Origin: an uncultured Lentisphaerota bacterium
GTDB lineage: Bacteria > Verrucomicrobiota > Kiritimatiellia > CAIQIC01
Length of the DNA stretch: 64,000 bases
Direction of reading: 5' to 3'
Assembly (NCBI GenBank): GCA_903912445.1
Contig: CAIWHP010000199.1
Span: 30,939 to 94,938, forward strand
Part shown: one piece after another, positions 34,104-42,994 of the stretch
Position numbering within the stretch: position 1 is the first letter of the stretch
How the letters are laid out: each line of letters opens with the position of its first letter
The notes under the pieces: generated by a model
What the model was told of the DNA's origin: nothing
The model's database searches: none
Seen by the model: only the letters and a program-made list of their open reading frames with translations
Program-made: the position numbers and the translations under genes

Positions 34104-35348
34104 ATGACCCTGATCGATCGTATCAAGAATATCCTGCTCACTCCCAAGACGGAGTGGCCGGTGATCGCCGGCGAAACCACGCCCAACATCGAACTGGTGA
34201 AAGGTTATGTCCTGCCCTTGGCGGCGATCCCCGCGGTCGCCGGCTTCGTCGGGAGCTCGCTGATCGGGCACAGCGTGGCTTTCCTGGGCGGCACCTACCG
34301 GGTGCCATTCATGGCCGGCCTCGGCATGGCCATCTTTGGCTTCGTCATGGCCATCGTGTCGGTGTATGTCATGGCCTACATCGTCAACGCGCTGGCGCCC
34401 ACCTTCGGCGCGCAAAAAAATGCCACACAGGCCTTCAAGGTCGTGGTGTTCGCCTCGACGGCCAGCTGGGTGGGCGGCATATTCCAGATGATCCCCGGCC
34501 TGAGCCTGCTCGGGCTCCTCGCCTCGCTATACGGCATTTATATTTTATATCTGGGCCTGCCGCAGTTGATGAAGTGCCCGGACGAGAAGGCGATCGGCTA
34601 CACGGCGGTGGTCGTGGTGGTCGTCATCGTCGTGTCCCTCATCATCGGTGTGATCGTCGGGGTGGCGGGCGGCATCGGCGGCGCCGCTTCGGGGCTGTTC
34701 GGGGGCCGGAGCCAGCACTCGTCCAAGGTCACGTTCGACAAGGACAGCCCGCTGGGGAAACTGGACGCCTTCAGCAAGAACATGGAGGCGGCCGGCAAGA
34801 AAATGGAAGCCGCCCAGAAGAGCGGCAATCCGGAAGAAGCCATGAAAGCCGCGATGGCGGGCCTGGGCACGGCCTTCAGCGGCGGCAAGGCGGTCGATCC
34901 CATCGGCATCGACCAGCTGAAACCGTTTGTGCCCGCGACCTTCGCCGGCTTCGCCAAGTCCTCCAGCCGTGCCGAGAAAAACGGCGCGCTGGGCATCATG
35001 GTGTCCAAGGCGGAAGCCAGCTACAGCGATGGCGCGAAGAAGCGCATCGACTTGGAAATCTCCGACACCGGCGGCGCCAGCGGCTGGGTGGCGCTGGCCA
35101 GCTGGGCCAACGTGCAGGGCGAGCAGGAGGACCAGTACGGCACAGAGAAAACCATGAAGGTCAACGGCCGCCTGGTCCACGAGAAAGCGGGCAAGGACGG
35201 CCGCTCCGAGTACACCGTGGTGCTGGGCGAACGCTTTGTGGTCAGCGCCAAAGGCCGCGGTGTGGAGCTGAAGACGCTGAAGAGCGCCGTGTCGGGGCTG
35301 GAGCTCGGCAAGCTGGAAGCGCTGAAGGATGTCGGCGTGCAAAAGTAG
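34104..35348 (+). CDS. YIP1-family membrane protein with novel C-terminal domain
   Basis: A 414-residue protein. Residues 1-200 are a YIP1 domain: an amphipathic start (LIDRIKNILLTPKTEWPVIAGE) and about five membrane helices. Residues of about 205-265 form a charged, helical linker (DAFSKNMEAAGKKMEAAQKSG). The remaining 150 residues look soluble and mixed alpha/beta (FAGFAKSSSRAEKNGALGIMVSKAEASYSDG), and I do not recognise them. YIP1 proteins are membrane organisers of unclear role in bacteria. AAGGAGA precedes the ATG. Confidence 0.78.
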   Translation: MTLIDRIKNILLTPKTEWPVIAGETTPNIELVKGYVLPLAAIPAVAGFVGSSLIGHSVAFLGGTYRVPFMAGLGMAIFGFVMAIVSVYVMAYIVNALAPTFGAQKNATQAFKVVVFASTASWVGGIFQMIPGLSLLGLLASLYGIYILYLGLPQLMKCPDEKAIGYTAVVVVVVIVVSLIIGVIVGVAGGIGGAASGLFGGRSQHSSKVTFDKDSPLGKLDAFSKNMEAAGKKMEAAQKSGNPEEAMKAAMAGLGTAFSGGKAVDPIGIDQLKPFVPATFAGFAKSSSRAEKNGALGIMVSKAEASYSDGAKKRIDLEISDTGGASGWVALASWANVQGEQEDQYGTEKTMKVNGRLVHEKAGKDGRSEYTVVLGERFVVSAKGRGVELKTLKSAVSGLELGKLEALKDVGVQK

Positions 35349-35382
35349 GCTGGAGCGCCCACGCCGTTCCCCGCATATAGGG

Positions 35383-35410
35383 TTGTTTCGCAACAACGCA
35401 GCGCTACACT
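35383..35410 (+). promoter_or_regulatory. Candidate promoter of the esterase gene
   Basis: TTGTTT (35383-35388) and TACACT (35405-35410) are 16 bases apart, placing a start near 35417 and a 16-base leader with AGGTGA before ATG 35433. The -35 overlaps the small hairpin GTTGT-TTCG-CAACAAC. Confidence 0.4.
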
Positions 35411-35432
35411 GTCGCCCATCTCAGGTGACACC

Positions 35433-36236
35433 ATGAAAACTATTCAACAGCTGCGGCTGGTGCCCGTGCTGGCCCTGTTCGCTTTCACCGGCGTGCGCGC
35501 CGCGGATGAGCCGGCGCGCCGCGAATGGAACGTGGATGGCGTTGCGCGCGAGGCGCTCGTCTATGCGCCGGCGACCGCGAAGAGCAACGCCACCCCGCTG
35601 GTCTTCGTGTTCCATGGCCACGGCGGCAACATGAACCAGTCCGCGCGCGGCTTCGGCTGTCACATCCTCTGGCCGGAGGCGCTGGTGGTCTATCCGCAGG
35701 GCCTGAAGACGCCGGGGCGGCTGACCGATCCCGAGGGCAAGAAGAACGGCTGGCAGCACGGCGTCGGTGCGCAAGGCGACCGCGACCTGAAATTCTTCGA
35801 CGCGATGCTGGAGACGCTCAGGAAGGATTACAAGGTGGACGCGAAGCGCATCTACTCCACCGGCCATTCCAACGGCGGCGGCTTCACCTACCTGCTCTGG
35901 GCGGAGCGCGGCGACAAGTTCGCGGCGTTCGGGCCTTCCTCGGCCTCGACCACGCCGACACAGCTGCCGGCGCTCAAGCCCAAGCCCCTGCTGCACGTCG
36001 CCGGCGAAAACGATCCGCTGGTCAAGTTCGCGTGGCAGAAGCTGACGATGGACGCGGTCCGCAAACTCAACCAATGCGAAGCCGGCCGGACGTGGGACAA
36101 GGTGGAATTCTGCACGCTCTACCCCTCGAAGCTTGGCGCCGCCGTCGTCACCTTCATCCATCCCGGCAACCACGCCTTCCACAAAGCCGCCCCCGCCGCG
36201 ATCGTGAAGTTCTTCAAGGAACACGCGCAGCCGTGA
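35433..36236 (+). CDS. Exported LpqC/PHB-depolymerase-like esterase
   Basis: A 267-residue secreted alpha/beta hydrolase of the polyhydroxybutyrate-depolymerase/feruloyl-esterase type (CE1-like). The signal peptide is MKTIQQLRLVPVLALFAFTG with cleavage near VRA. VFVFHGHGGN is the oxyanion loop, GHSNGGG carries the nucleophile serine (about residue 149), GENDPLVKF supplies the acid and HPGNHAF the histidine. It could remove feruloyl or acetyl groups from plant polysaccharides, in keeping with the nearby glycosidases. Substrate is inference. Confidence 0.85.
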   Translation: MKTIQQLRLVPVLALFAFTGVRAADEPARREWNVDGVAREALVYAPATAKSNATPLVFVFHGHGGNMNQSARGFGCHILWPEALVVYPQGLKTPGRLTDPEGKKNGWQHGVGAQGDRDLKFFDAMLETLRKDYKVDAKRIYSTGHSNGGGFTYLLWAERGDKFAAFGPSSASTTPTQLPALKPKPLLHVAGENDPLVKFAWQKLTMDAVRKLNQCEAGRTWDKVEFCTLYPSKLGAAVVTFIHPGNHAFHKAAPAAIVKFFKEHAQP

Positions 36237-36256
36237 TGCGCAGCGCGTTGTCCTGA

Positions 36257-37903
36257 TCAGCCCGCAATCTGTCCCTGCAGCACCGGGCGCTTGACCGCGC
36301 CGATGCTGGCGACCATGGAAAGCGACACCTGGTCGCCGTCGAAGCAGCAGGTGAGGGTGTCGTGGTGCGGGGTTTCGTAATAGCGCAGCAGCAACTCGAG
36401 GGTGTTCGGATTCTTCCACGCGCCGCTGGCGGCCACTTTGGCGGGCGTGCCGGGTTTGGGCGCGCCGCCGGAGATCAGCCGCGGCGGTGTGCCGGGCAAC
36501 GCGGTCACGCCGCGTTGCCAGCCCGCCAAGCCGCACACGATGGGGTAGGCGTGCTGCGCATCGCTGAACTCGACTATGCAATGGCCGCGGCGGAAAGCGA
36601 AGGCGACGGTTTCCAAGCCAAGGTTGTTGGCGGCGAGCTTGAAGGTCTTGCCGGAAATTTTCGCGGCGGTGGCGGCGCCGAGCGCGATTGCGCTTGTAGG
36701 CCCGGTGACCTCACCGGGCGCACCCGCGCCGCGTGAGGTCACGCGGCCTACAGCCAGCGGCAGCGCGAGCGCGGCGAGCGTTTGTTGCAGGCGCGCGTGG
36801 GTGGCGGCGTCGGGCGGCAGCGGCTGCGCTTGCATCGCGGGCAGCAGGTGCTCCCACACGAGGTCAATTTCACTCTGCATGTTACCGACTTCGGCGTTGA
36901 TCGCGACGACCGCATCCTGCTCCGGCATGACGATCATGTACTGCCCGAACGCGCCGTCGCCGCGGTAGGCGTTATGCCGGCAGCGCCAGAATTGATAGCA
37001 GTAGCCTTGGAGCCAGTCGTTCTGCTCGTTCGGGCGGGCGGGCTTGGCGGGCGTAGGCTGCTGGATCTTGAACGTCGTAGCTTCCTTGATCCATGTCGCG
37101 GGCAACAGTTGCCGGCCCTGCCAGATGCCTTGTTGCAGATAGAGCTGGCCGACCTTCGCGAGCGCCTCGGTCGGTACGCTCAGGCCCCAGCCGCCGGTGT
37201 TGATGCCGCGCGGGCAGGTCTCCCACGTCATGCCGCTGATGCCGAGCGGGTCGAACAGGCGCGGCGTGAGATAGTCGAGGATCTTCTGGCCCGTGAGCTG
37301 CTGGACGATGGCCGAGCACATGTAGGTGGCGGCGCTGTTGTACATGAACGTGCTGCCCGGCGCGTGCGTGATGGGCGCGGCGAGAAAACTTTTGACCCAG
37401 TTCTCTTCCTGCACCATGTCGCGCGTCGGCTCCTTGGTGTTGCCCACCGCCATCGAAAGCAGGTCGCGCACGCGCAGCGCCGCGAGGTGGGCATCGACCG
37501 GCGTCGGCAGCTCGTCGGGGAAGAACTTCGTCACCTTGTCGTCGACCGTCAGCCGGCCTTCCGCCACGGCGAAGCCGACCGCGGTCGAGGTGAAGCTCTT
37601 GCTCAAGGAATAGAGCGTGTGCTTGAACTGCGGCCCGTAGGGCGTCCACCAGCCCTCGGCGACGACGCGCCCGTGCCGGACCAGCATGAAGCTGTGCAGC
37701 TCGTGCTTGCCGCGCGCCGCCGCCTCAAGGAAAGCGAGGATGCCGGCGGACGAGATGCCTTCCGCCTCCGGCGTGCTGCGCGGCAATCCGCCGGCGCCGG
37801 CAAGCGACCGCAGCGACTGACAGCCGGGTAGCAAGGCGGCCAAACCCAGCCCGGCCGCGCCAAGCCCGGACTGCACGAGAAAATGCCTGCGGGTTGTATG
37901 CAT
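36257..37903 (-). CDS. Tat-exported serine beta-lactamase-like hydrolase with REP insertion
   Basis: A 548-residue protein of the beta-lactamase/class C penicillin-binding fold. A twin-arginine signal (TRRHFLVQSG) and GCQS suggest Tat export and perhaps lipidation. The catalytic SxxK is SLSK (Ser99, Lys102) and the YxN-type motif is YNS (Tyr188). Residues of about 1-370 form the hydrolase; a C-terminal beta domain follows. Between them, residues of about 384-403 are encoded by an inverted pair of GTAG-REP hairpins (36695-36752) in frame, so the linker was lengthened by a repeat. Members act as esterases or peptidases; substrate unknown. Confidence 0.88.
   Translation of the reverse strand: MHTTRRHFLVQSGLGAAGLGLAALLPGCQSLRSLAGAGGLPRSTPEAEGISSAGILAFLEAAARGKHELHSFMLVRHGRVVAEGWWTPYGPQFKHTLYSLSKSFTSTAVGFAVAEGRLTVDDKVTKFFPDELPTPVDAHLAALRVRDLLSMAVGNTKEPTRDMVQEENWVKSFLAAPITHAPGSTFMYNSAATYMCSAIVQQLTGQKILDYLTPRLFDPLGISGMTWETCPRGINTGGWGLSVPTEALAKVGQLYLQQGIWQGRQLLPATWIKEATTFKIQQPTPAKPARPNEQNDWLQGYCYQFWRCRHNAYRGDGAFGQYMIVMPEQDAVVAINAEVGNMQSEIDLVWEHLLPAMQAQPLPPDAATHARLQQTLAALALPLAVGRVTSRGAGAPGEVTGPTSAIALGAATAAKISGKTFKLAANNLGLETVAFAFRRGHCIVEFSDAQHAYPIVCGLAGWQRGVTALPGTPPRLISGGAPKPGTPAKVAASGAWKNPNTLELLLRYYETPHHDTLTCCFDGDQVSLSMVASIGAVKRPVLQGQIAG
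36695..36752. repeat. Inverted GTAG-REP doublet inside a coding sequence
   Basis: TGTAGGCC opens and GGCCTACA closes a 58-base palindrome made of two hairpins, CCCGGTGA-CC-TCACCGGG and CCGCGTGA-GG-TCACGCGG, whose arms differ by compensating changes. It lies within the serine hydrolase frame and encodes about 19 residues rich in Gly, Val and Thr. Confidence 0.8.
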
Positions 37904-38564
37904 GCCTCCAGCTTGTGCAATCGCCGCATGGAACGCAAGCCCGGGGAAGAAAGGCAGAGGTCAGCGGTCAGAAATCAGAGGACAGAAGGCAGCGGTCAGA
38001 GTTTCAAGCTTAGGTTGGGCCCCTCTGCTGGTTGCAAACCCGGGAAATCCGAAGTGCGCAACCCGAAACAAATCCAAAGTTCAAAAACGGAAATAAAACA
38101 GCCAGCGGGGTTTGGTTGCAGCCGGTGTTGGGCTTGATGCCCTGGTGGCGCGCAGCCGGTAGGGGGCGCAGACTTGCCTGCGGTGAGCGTGTCGAACCGC
38201 TGCGCCCGCTGTGCTCCGCTTGCGACACCCATTGGGCACAGCAAGACTGCACCCAGACGCAACCTGCCGCCTGCGTCTGGGTGTCATCAAGAGGCAGGCG
38301 CGCGCGGGTTTTCCAAAGATTGGAAAACGCGGGCGTGACTTTTTCAAGCATTGGAAAAGCTCAAGGTTCCGGTTCCCAATGTTTGGAAAAGCTGTTGTGG
38401 CCACGCATGGAGCGATACCTCGGATACTGAGGTATCAGGGCGGACGGCGAGGTTCCCCCGGCTTTGTTGCGGAAGCGTGCCACGTGATGTGTGGGCTTCT
38501 GTGGCTTTCGAGCCGTGAACTTTCCACAAATTGGCAATCGCCAATTATCAATCGGCACTTCTTC
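37904..38564. repeat. Repeat-rich gap between serine hydrolase and site-2 protease
   Basis: Contents in order: an AGAGGTCAGCGGTCAG-type tract (about 37957-38005) whose relative forms the 3' end of the GT87-like gene; GTAG plus an imperfect hairpin (38159-38185); the hairpin ACCCAGACGC...GCGTCTGGGT (38251-38282); a TTCCAA triplet (38308-38390); GATACCTC...GAGGTATC (38414-38436); and AATTGGC-AATC-GCCAATT (38529-38546). No gene is visible. Confidence 0.65.
38308..38390. repeat. TTCCAA/TTGGAA palindrome triplet, locus 4
   Basis: The first unit GTTTTCCAA-AGA-TTGGAAAAC (centre 38318) is perfect at its arms. The second, CTTTTTCAA-gca-TTGGAAAAG (centre 38349), and third, TTCCCAA...TTGGAAAA (centre 38381), are decayed. 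Spacings are 31 and 32 bases. Confidence 0.75.
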
Positions 38565-39410
38565 TCAGGGCTCGTCGTCGGGTTTGAGCTCGGCGCGGGT
38601 GGGGCTTTTGCGTTCCCAGGGTGGAGGGCTGACGACGACGTCGCGTTCGCCCTGCGGCGGCGGCGCAGGCGGCGGCGGGGCGGGGCGGCGCATATTGGTC
38701 CACATCCACTGGAAGATCGGCGGCGGCTGGCGCTGCATTTCCTGCACCAGCACCTGCCGGTATTCCGAGCGCGCGGAGAAGTAGATGAACACGGCGATGA
38801 CGACGAGCATCGGGGCGCCGTAGTGCCAGCCCAGCAGGCCCATGAGGATGGCCAGGATCTTGCCGAAGCGCGCGGCGATGCGCGTGGCGGCCAGCCGGCC
38901 TTTGCGCCGCGTCAGCGCCGCGCGCAGGATGCGGCCGCCATCCATCGGGAAGGCGGGCAGCAGGTTGAAAATGAACAGGCTGCCATTGATCCAGCCCAGC
39001 AGCAGGCAGAAGTGGGCCAGCTCGGGCCAGCGCAGCAGCGCGCCGCCGATGCCCAGGCCCACCAGGCTGCCGCACAGCGCGAGGCTGACGAGGGGGCCGG
39101 CGATGGCGACCCAAAATTCATCGCGCGGGCGCTCCGGGATGCGCGCGAGCGAGGCGATGCCGCCGATGGGCAGCAGGATGATGTCGCGCACGGGGAAGCC
39201 CTTCGCGATGGCCACGAACGAGTGTCCCAATTCGTGCAGGGCCACGCTGACGAACAGGGTGATGGCCGCGAGCATGCCCCACGAGAGCGGGTGCGTGCTG
39301 AACTCCTCGGCGAAGCTATAGCCGAAGATCGGCAGCACGATCAGCAGCGTGAAATGCACGCGGATCGGGATGCCCCGGACTTTCGCGATCTGGAAGGCGT
39401 TGCCAAACAT
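38565..39410 (-). CDS. Site-2 protease family membrane metallopeptidase (M50)
   Basis: A 281-residue intramembrane zinc protease. HELGH at residues 59-63 and the second zinc-site motif FPMDGGR (Asp157) lie in membrane helices; IAGPLVSLALCG is also typical. The C-terminal 45 residues are Pro-rich and polar (PPPPAPPPQGE) and probably cytoplasmic. The family cleaves membrane-bound regulators such as anti-sigma factors; the simple form without PDZ or CBS domains is common in the group. ATG 39408-39410 gives the conserved N-terminus (IRVHFTLLIVLPIFG). Divergent from GH78 with about 120 bases between. Confidence 0.88.
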   Translation of the reverse strand: MFGNAFQIAKVRGIPIRVHFTLLIVLPIFGYSFAEEFSTHPLSWGMLAAITLFVSVALHELGHSFVAIAKGFPVRDIILLPIGGIASLARIPERPRDEFWVAIAGPLVSLALCGSLVGLGIGGALLRWPELAHFCLLLGWINGSLFIFNLLPAFPMDGGRILRAALTRRKGRLAATRIAARFGKILAILMGLLGWHYGAPMLVVIAVFIYFSARSEYRQVLVQEMQRQPPPIFQWMWTNMRRPAPPPPAPPPQGERDVVVSPPPWERKSPTRAELKPDDEP

Positions 39411-39530
39411 AGTTGAGCCGCGGGAAAATACGGTGCGCACGCCGACTTTGCCACAATAAAAGATTGTCAGCCGCAGCCGTGCTGCCGTATCAGTTGCCAC
39501 GTGTTGCTTGCACTGTGAGAGGAACCGAGC

Positions 39531-41909
39531 ATGAATCGAATGTTGCCGCTGTTGGCGTTGGTGTTGTCCGTGGCGTCCGCCACCGCGGCCGAGACCGCGA
39601 GTTTCCAGGCTGCCCGTCCCGTCTGGCCCGCCGGCCGCGAGACCGAGCGCAATCTCACGGTCGGGTTCCGCACCGTCGTCACGGCGCCCGCGGCAGAGCC
39701 AGCCGTGCTGCGCCTGACCGGCTCCACGGTTTATCGCCTGTTCCTCAACGGTGCGTTCGTCGGGCATGGCCCGGCCGTCGCCGGGCACGGCTTCTACCGC
39801 GTGGACGAATGGCCGCTGGCGCTCAAGGCTGGCGCGAATGTCGTCGCCATCGAGGTCGCCGGCTACAACGCCAACAGTTTCTACCTGCTCGACCAGCCGT
39901 CGTTCCTGCAGGCGGAGGTCGTCGCGGGCGGCAAGGTGCTGGCCGCGACCGGCGGCGCCGGCTTCGAGGCCGCGGTATTGACCGGGCGCGTGCAGAAGAC
40001 GCAGCGCTACAGCTTCCAGCGCCCGTTCGCCGAGATCTGGCGGCTCGCGCCGGGCTTCGATAGCTGGCACACCGATCCGGCGGCGGCGTTCGCGAAGACC
40101 GCCTGCGCCGTCGTCGGCGCCAAGGAACTGCTGCCGCGCCGCGTCCCCTATCCGACCTTCGCGGAGCGCGGCCCCGTCGCGCACGTCGCGGCCGGCACCG
40201 TGGGAAAAATCGCGCCGCCGAAGAAGCCGTGGAAGGATCGCTCCCTCGTCAACATCGGGCCCAAGCTCGGCGGCTACCCGGAAAAGGAACTGGCGGAAAT
40301 CCCCACGCTGGAATTGCAGGCGGTGAAAAATGCCACGACGGGCCCGGCCACGCCGGAGATTTCCCTCAAGCCCAACACGTTCCACACGGTGGATTTCGGC
40401 ATAAACCTCTCCGGCTTCCTCGGCGCGACGCTGAACGTGCGCGCGAAGACGCGGCTGTTTTTCACCTTCGACGAGATCCTGACGGGCAACGACGTGGACT
40501 TCAAGCGGCTCGGCTGTGCCAACATCGTGCTCTACGAACTGGAGCCGGGCAGCTACCGCGTCGAGTCGTTCGAGCCCTACACGCTGCGCTACCTCAAACT
40601 GATCGCGCTCGAGGGCGACTGCGACGTGAGCCAGCTCTACTTGCGCGAGTACGTCAACCCGCACGCGGCGCGCGCCCAGTTTGCCACCAGCGACGAGCGC
40701 TACAACCGCATCTTCGAGGCCGCCCGCCAGACGTTCCAGCAGAACGCGGTGGATGTGTTCATGGACTGCCCTTCGCGCGAGCGGGCGGGCTGGCTCTGCG
40801 ACAGCTTCTTCACCGCCCGCGTGGCGCGCGACCTCTGCGGCGAGACGACCGTCGAAAAGAACTTCTACGAGAACTTCCTGCTGCCGGAAAAATTCCCCCA
40901 CCTGCCGGAAGGCATGCTGCCGATGTGCTACCCCAGCGACCACAATGATGGCGTCTACATCCCCAACTGGGCGATGTGGTTCGTCGTGGAGCTGGAGGAA
41001 TATCTCGCCCGCAGCGGCGACCGCGAGCTGGTGAACGCGCTCCGGCCGCGCGTACTCAAGCTGCTGGAGTTCTTCAAGCAGTACGAAAACTCCGACGGCC
41101 TGCTGGAAAAACTGCCGAGCTGGGTCTTCGTCGAGTGGTCCAAGGCGAACAGCTTCGTGCAGGATGTGAACTATCCCTCGAACATGCTGTTCGTCCGCGT
41201 GCTGGAGGCCGCCGCGCGCCTCTATGACCTGCCCGGCCTCGCCACCCAGGCCGCGCGCATGCGCGAAACCATTCTCAAACAAGCCTTCGATGGCGAGTTT
41301 TTCGTGGATAACGCCAAGCGGGTGGACGGCAAGCTGCACGTGACGCGCAACCGCACCGAGGTCTGTCAGTATTTCGCGTTCTTCTTCAACTTCGCCACGC
41401 CGGAGTCGCAGCCCAAGCTGTGGGCGGCGCTCACGCAGGACTTCGGCCCGCAGCGCAAGCAGACCAAGAAGTTCCCGGAAATTCATCCGGCGAACGCCTT
41501 CATCGGCAACCAGCTCCGCTTCGAGCTGCTCTCGCGCGCCGGCCACGCACAACAGATCCTCGATGAGGCCCTCGGCTACTGGCTCTATATGGCCGACCGC
41601 ACCGGCACGCTCTGGGAGCACGACGCACCGCAGGCCAGTTGCAACCATGGGTTCGCCTCGCACGCCGCGCATGTCTTCCTCCGCGACGTGCTCGGCCTCT
41701 ATCGGGTGGACACGCTCCGCAAAACCATCCAGCTCCGCCTCAGCGATCTGCCGCTCGCCTGGTGCGAAGGCCGCCTCCCCACGCCTGCCGGCGAAATTCA
41801 CATGCGCTGGTGGAAAGAGGGCGCGACGCTTTGCTACAGCCTGCAAGCACCCGAGACGTACCAGGTCACCGTGGTCAACCTCAGCGGCAAGGCACTGGTG
41901 CACAAGTAA
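39531..41909 (+). CDS. Exported GH78-like alpha-L-rhamnosidase
   Basis: A 792-residue secreted enzyme. The signal peptide is MNRMLPLLALVLSVASATA. N-terminal beta domains (residues about 25-375, with a sugar-binding-like jelly roll VYRLFLNGAFVGHGP) precede an (alpha/alpha)6 catalytic barrel. The GH78-type acidic motif is DCPSRERAGW (residues 412-421). YIPNWAMWFVVELEEYLARSGD and EHDAPQASCNHGFASHAAHVFL are further family segments. GH78 enzymes release terminal L-rhamnose, as in rhamnogalacturonan or ulvan. Exact substrate is unknown. It stands alone, divergent from the site-2 protease. Confidence 0.85.
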   Translation: MNRMLPLLALVLSVASATAAETASFQAARPVWPAGRETERNLTVGFRTVVTAPAAEPAVLRLTGSTVYRLFLNGAFVGHGPAVAGHGFYRVDEWPLALKAGANVVAIEVAGYNANSFYLLDQPSFLQAEVVAGGKVLAATGGAGFEAAVLTGRVQKTQRYSFQRPFAEIWRLAPGFDSWHTDPAAAFAKTACAVVGAKELLPRRVPYPTFAERGPVAHVAAGTVGKIAPPKKPWKDRSLVNIGPKLGGYPEKELAEIPTLELQAVKNATTGPATPEISLKPNTFHTVDFGINLSGFLGATLNVRAKTRLFFTFDEILTGNDVDFKRLGCANIVLYELEPGSYRVESFEPYTLRYLKLIALEGDCDVSQLYLREYVNPHAARAQFATSDERYNRIFEAARQTFQQNAVDVFMDCPSRERAGWLCDSFFTARVARDLCGETTVEKNFYENFLLPEKFPHLPEGMLPMCYPSDHNDGVYIPNWAMWFVVELEEYLARSGDRELVNALRPRVLKLLEFFKQYENSDGLLEKLPSWVFVEWSKANSFVQDVNYPSNMLFVRVLEAAARLYDLPGLATQAARMRETILKQAFDGEFFVDNAKRVDGKLHVTRNRTEVCQYFAFFFNFATPESQPKLWAALTQDFGPQRKQTKKFPEIHPANAFIGNQLRFELLSRAGHAQQILDEALGYWLYMADRTGTLWEHDAPQASCNHGFASHAAHVFLRDVLGLYRVDTLRKTIQLRLSDLPLAWCEGRLPTPAGEIHMRWWKEGATLCYSLQAPETYQVTVVNLSGKALVHK

Positions 41910-42018
41910 CCGGCACGCATCTTGTTGCAAATTGGTTTGTCAAACCCTGCGGGGCAACGTATCAATGGCGCGCTGTGTTTTATCGCTGCATAACGATAGC
42001 GGGAGGAACTGATCGGTT

Positions 42019-42801
42019 GTGAAGCTCTCGATCATCATCCCCGCCTACAACGAGGAGCTGCGCCTGCGGCCCGCGCTGGAGGAGTATCTGCGCTTTTTCC
42101 TGCCGCGCTATGGCGACGACGTCGAGCTGCTCGTGGTCGTCAACGGCTCGACCGACCGCACCGAGCAGGTGGCGCAGGCCATCGCCAACGGCGACCCGCG
42201 CATCCGCGTCATTGTCGAACCCCGGCGGGTCGGCAAGGGCGGCGCGGTCCACTTGGGCTTTGAGGCGGCGCGCGGCGACCTGGTCGGCTTCGTGGATGCC
42301 GACGGCTCCACGCCGCCGGCCGCGTTCCAAGACCTCGTGGATCACATCGGTGACGCCGGCGCGATCATCGCCAGCCGCTGGCACCGCGACTCGCAGATCA
42401 CGCCGCAGCCCCTCTCGCGCCGGATCGCCTCGCGCATCTTCAACGGGTGCGTGCGCCTGCTGTTCAAGCTGCCGATCACCGACACCCAGTGCGGCGCCAA
42501 GGTCTTCCGTGCGGCGGCCATCCGCGAGGTGTTGCCGCAGCTGGGCACGACGCAATGGGCCTTCGACGTGGAACTGCTGTTCCAACTGCTCCGCGCCGGC
42601 TACCGCATCACGGAGATCGCGACCGTCTGGAACGACAAGGCCGGCTCGCGGCTGCACGTCTTCACGGCTTCCCTGGAGATGTTCGCGGCGCTGATCCGCC
42701 TGCGCCTGCTCTATTCGCCGTTCAAGTGGGTGGTGCCGCTGGTCAACCGCACCATCGGCCGCCTCATGCCGTGGGATACGCGCCGCGGCCGCAAGCTCTG
42801 A
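42019..42801 (+). CDS. Family 2 glycosyltransferase (dolichyl-P-glucosyltransferase-like)
   Basis: A 260-residue cytoplasmic GT2 enzyme, probably moving a sugar from a nucleotide donor to a polyprenyl phosphate. The start SIIIPAYNEELRLRPAL, donor segment VVNGSTDRTE, metal-binding DADGS (about residues 93-97) and TDTQCGAKVFR with FDVELLF are classic for the group. It has no membrane anchor. The GTG start is inferred from the conserved N-terminus and GGGAGGA upstream. It converges with the DedA gene. Confidence 0.88.
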   Translation: MKLSIIIPAYNEELRLRPALEEYLRFFLPRYGDDVELLVVVNGSTDRTEQVAQAIANGDPRIRVIVEPRRVGKGGAVHLGFEAARGDLVGFVDADGSTPPAAFQDLVDHIGDAGAIIASRWHRDSQITPQPLSRRIASRIFNGCVRLLFKLPITDTQCGAKVFRAAAIREVLPQLGTTQWAFDVELLFQLLRAGYRITEIATVWNDKAGSRLHVFTASLEMFAALIRLRLLYSPFKWVVPLVNRTIGRLMPWDTRRGRKL

Positions 42802-42994
42802 GCGAAGAGCGTGGCGGGGTGTCGGGGGCGAGTGGCGAGGGACGGGTTGCGGGTTTCAAGTTTCCGGTCTCAAGTTGCAGGCGGAAATAGGACGGATAGG
42901 TCACATCGGTCCTATGACTTTCCTGCGTCTCCCGCCGTTGATTTTCCAAGCCTTGGACAAAACACCGATTTGGTTTTCCAAGGTCTGGAAATAT
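42802..42994. repeat. TTCCAA/TTGGAA paired palindrome, locus 5
   Basis: TTTTCCAAG-C-CTTGGA (centre 42951) and TTTTCCA-AGGTC-TGGAAA (centre 42983) are 32 bases apart, between two convergent genes. Upstream, 42830-42925 holds a GGTTTCAAGTTTCC-type tract and TAGGAC...GGTCCTA, both resembling dispersed intergenic repeats. Confidence 0.75.

Noticed and set aside
38565-41930. 1121-residue minus-strand open frame covering the GH78 gene and site-2 protease
   Set aside because: Only its last 281 residues are a real protein (site-2 protease). The rest is antisense to the GH78-like gene, which has a signal peptide and family motifs.
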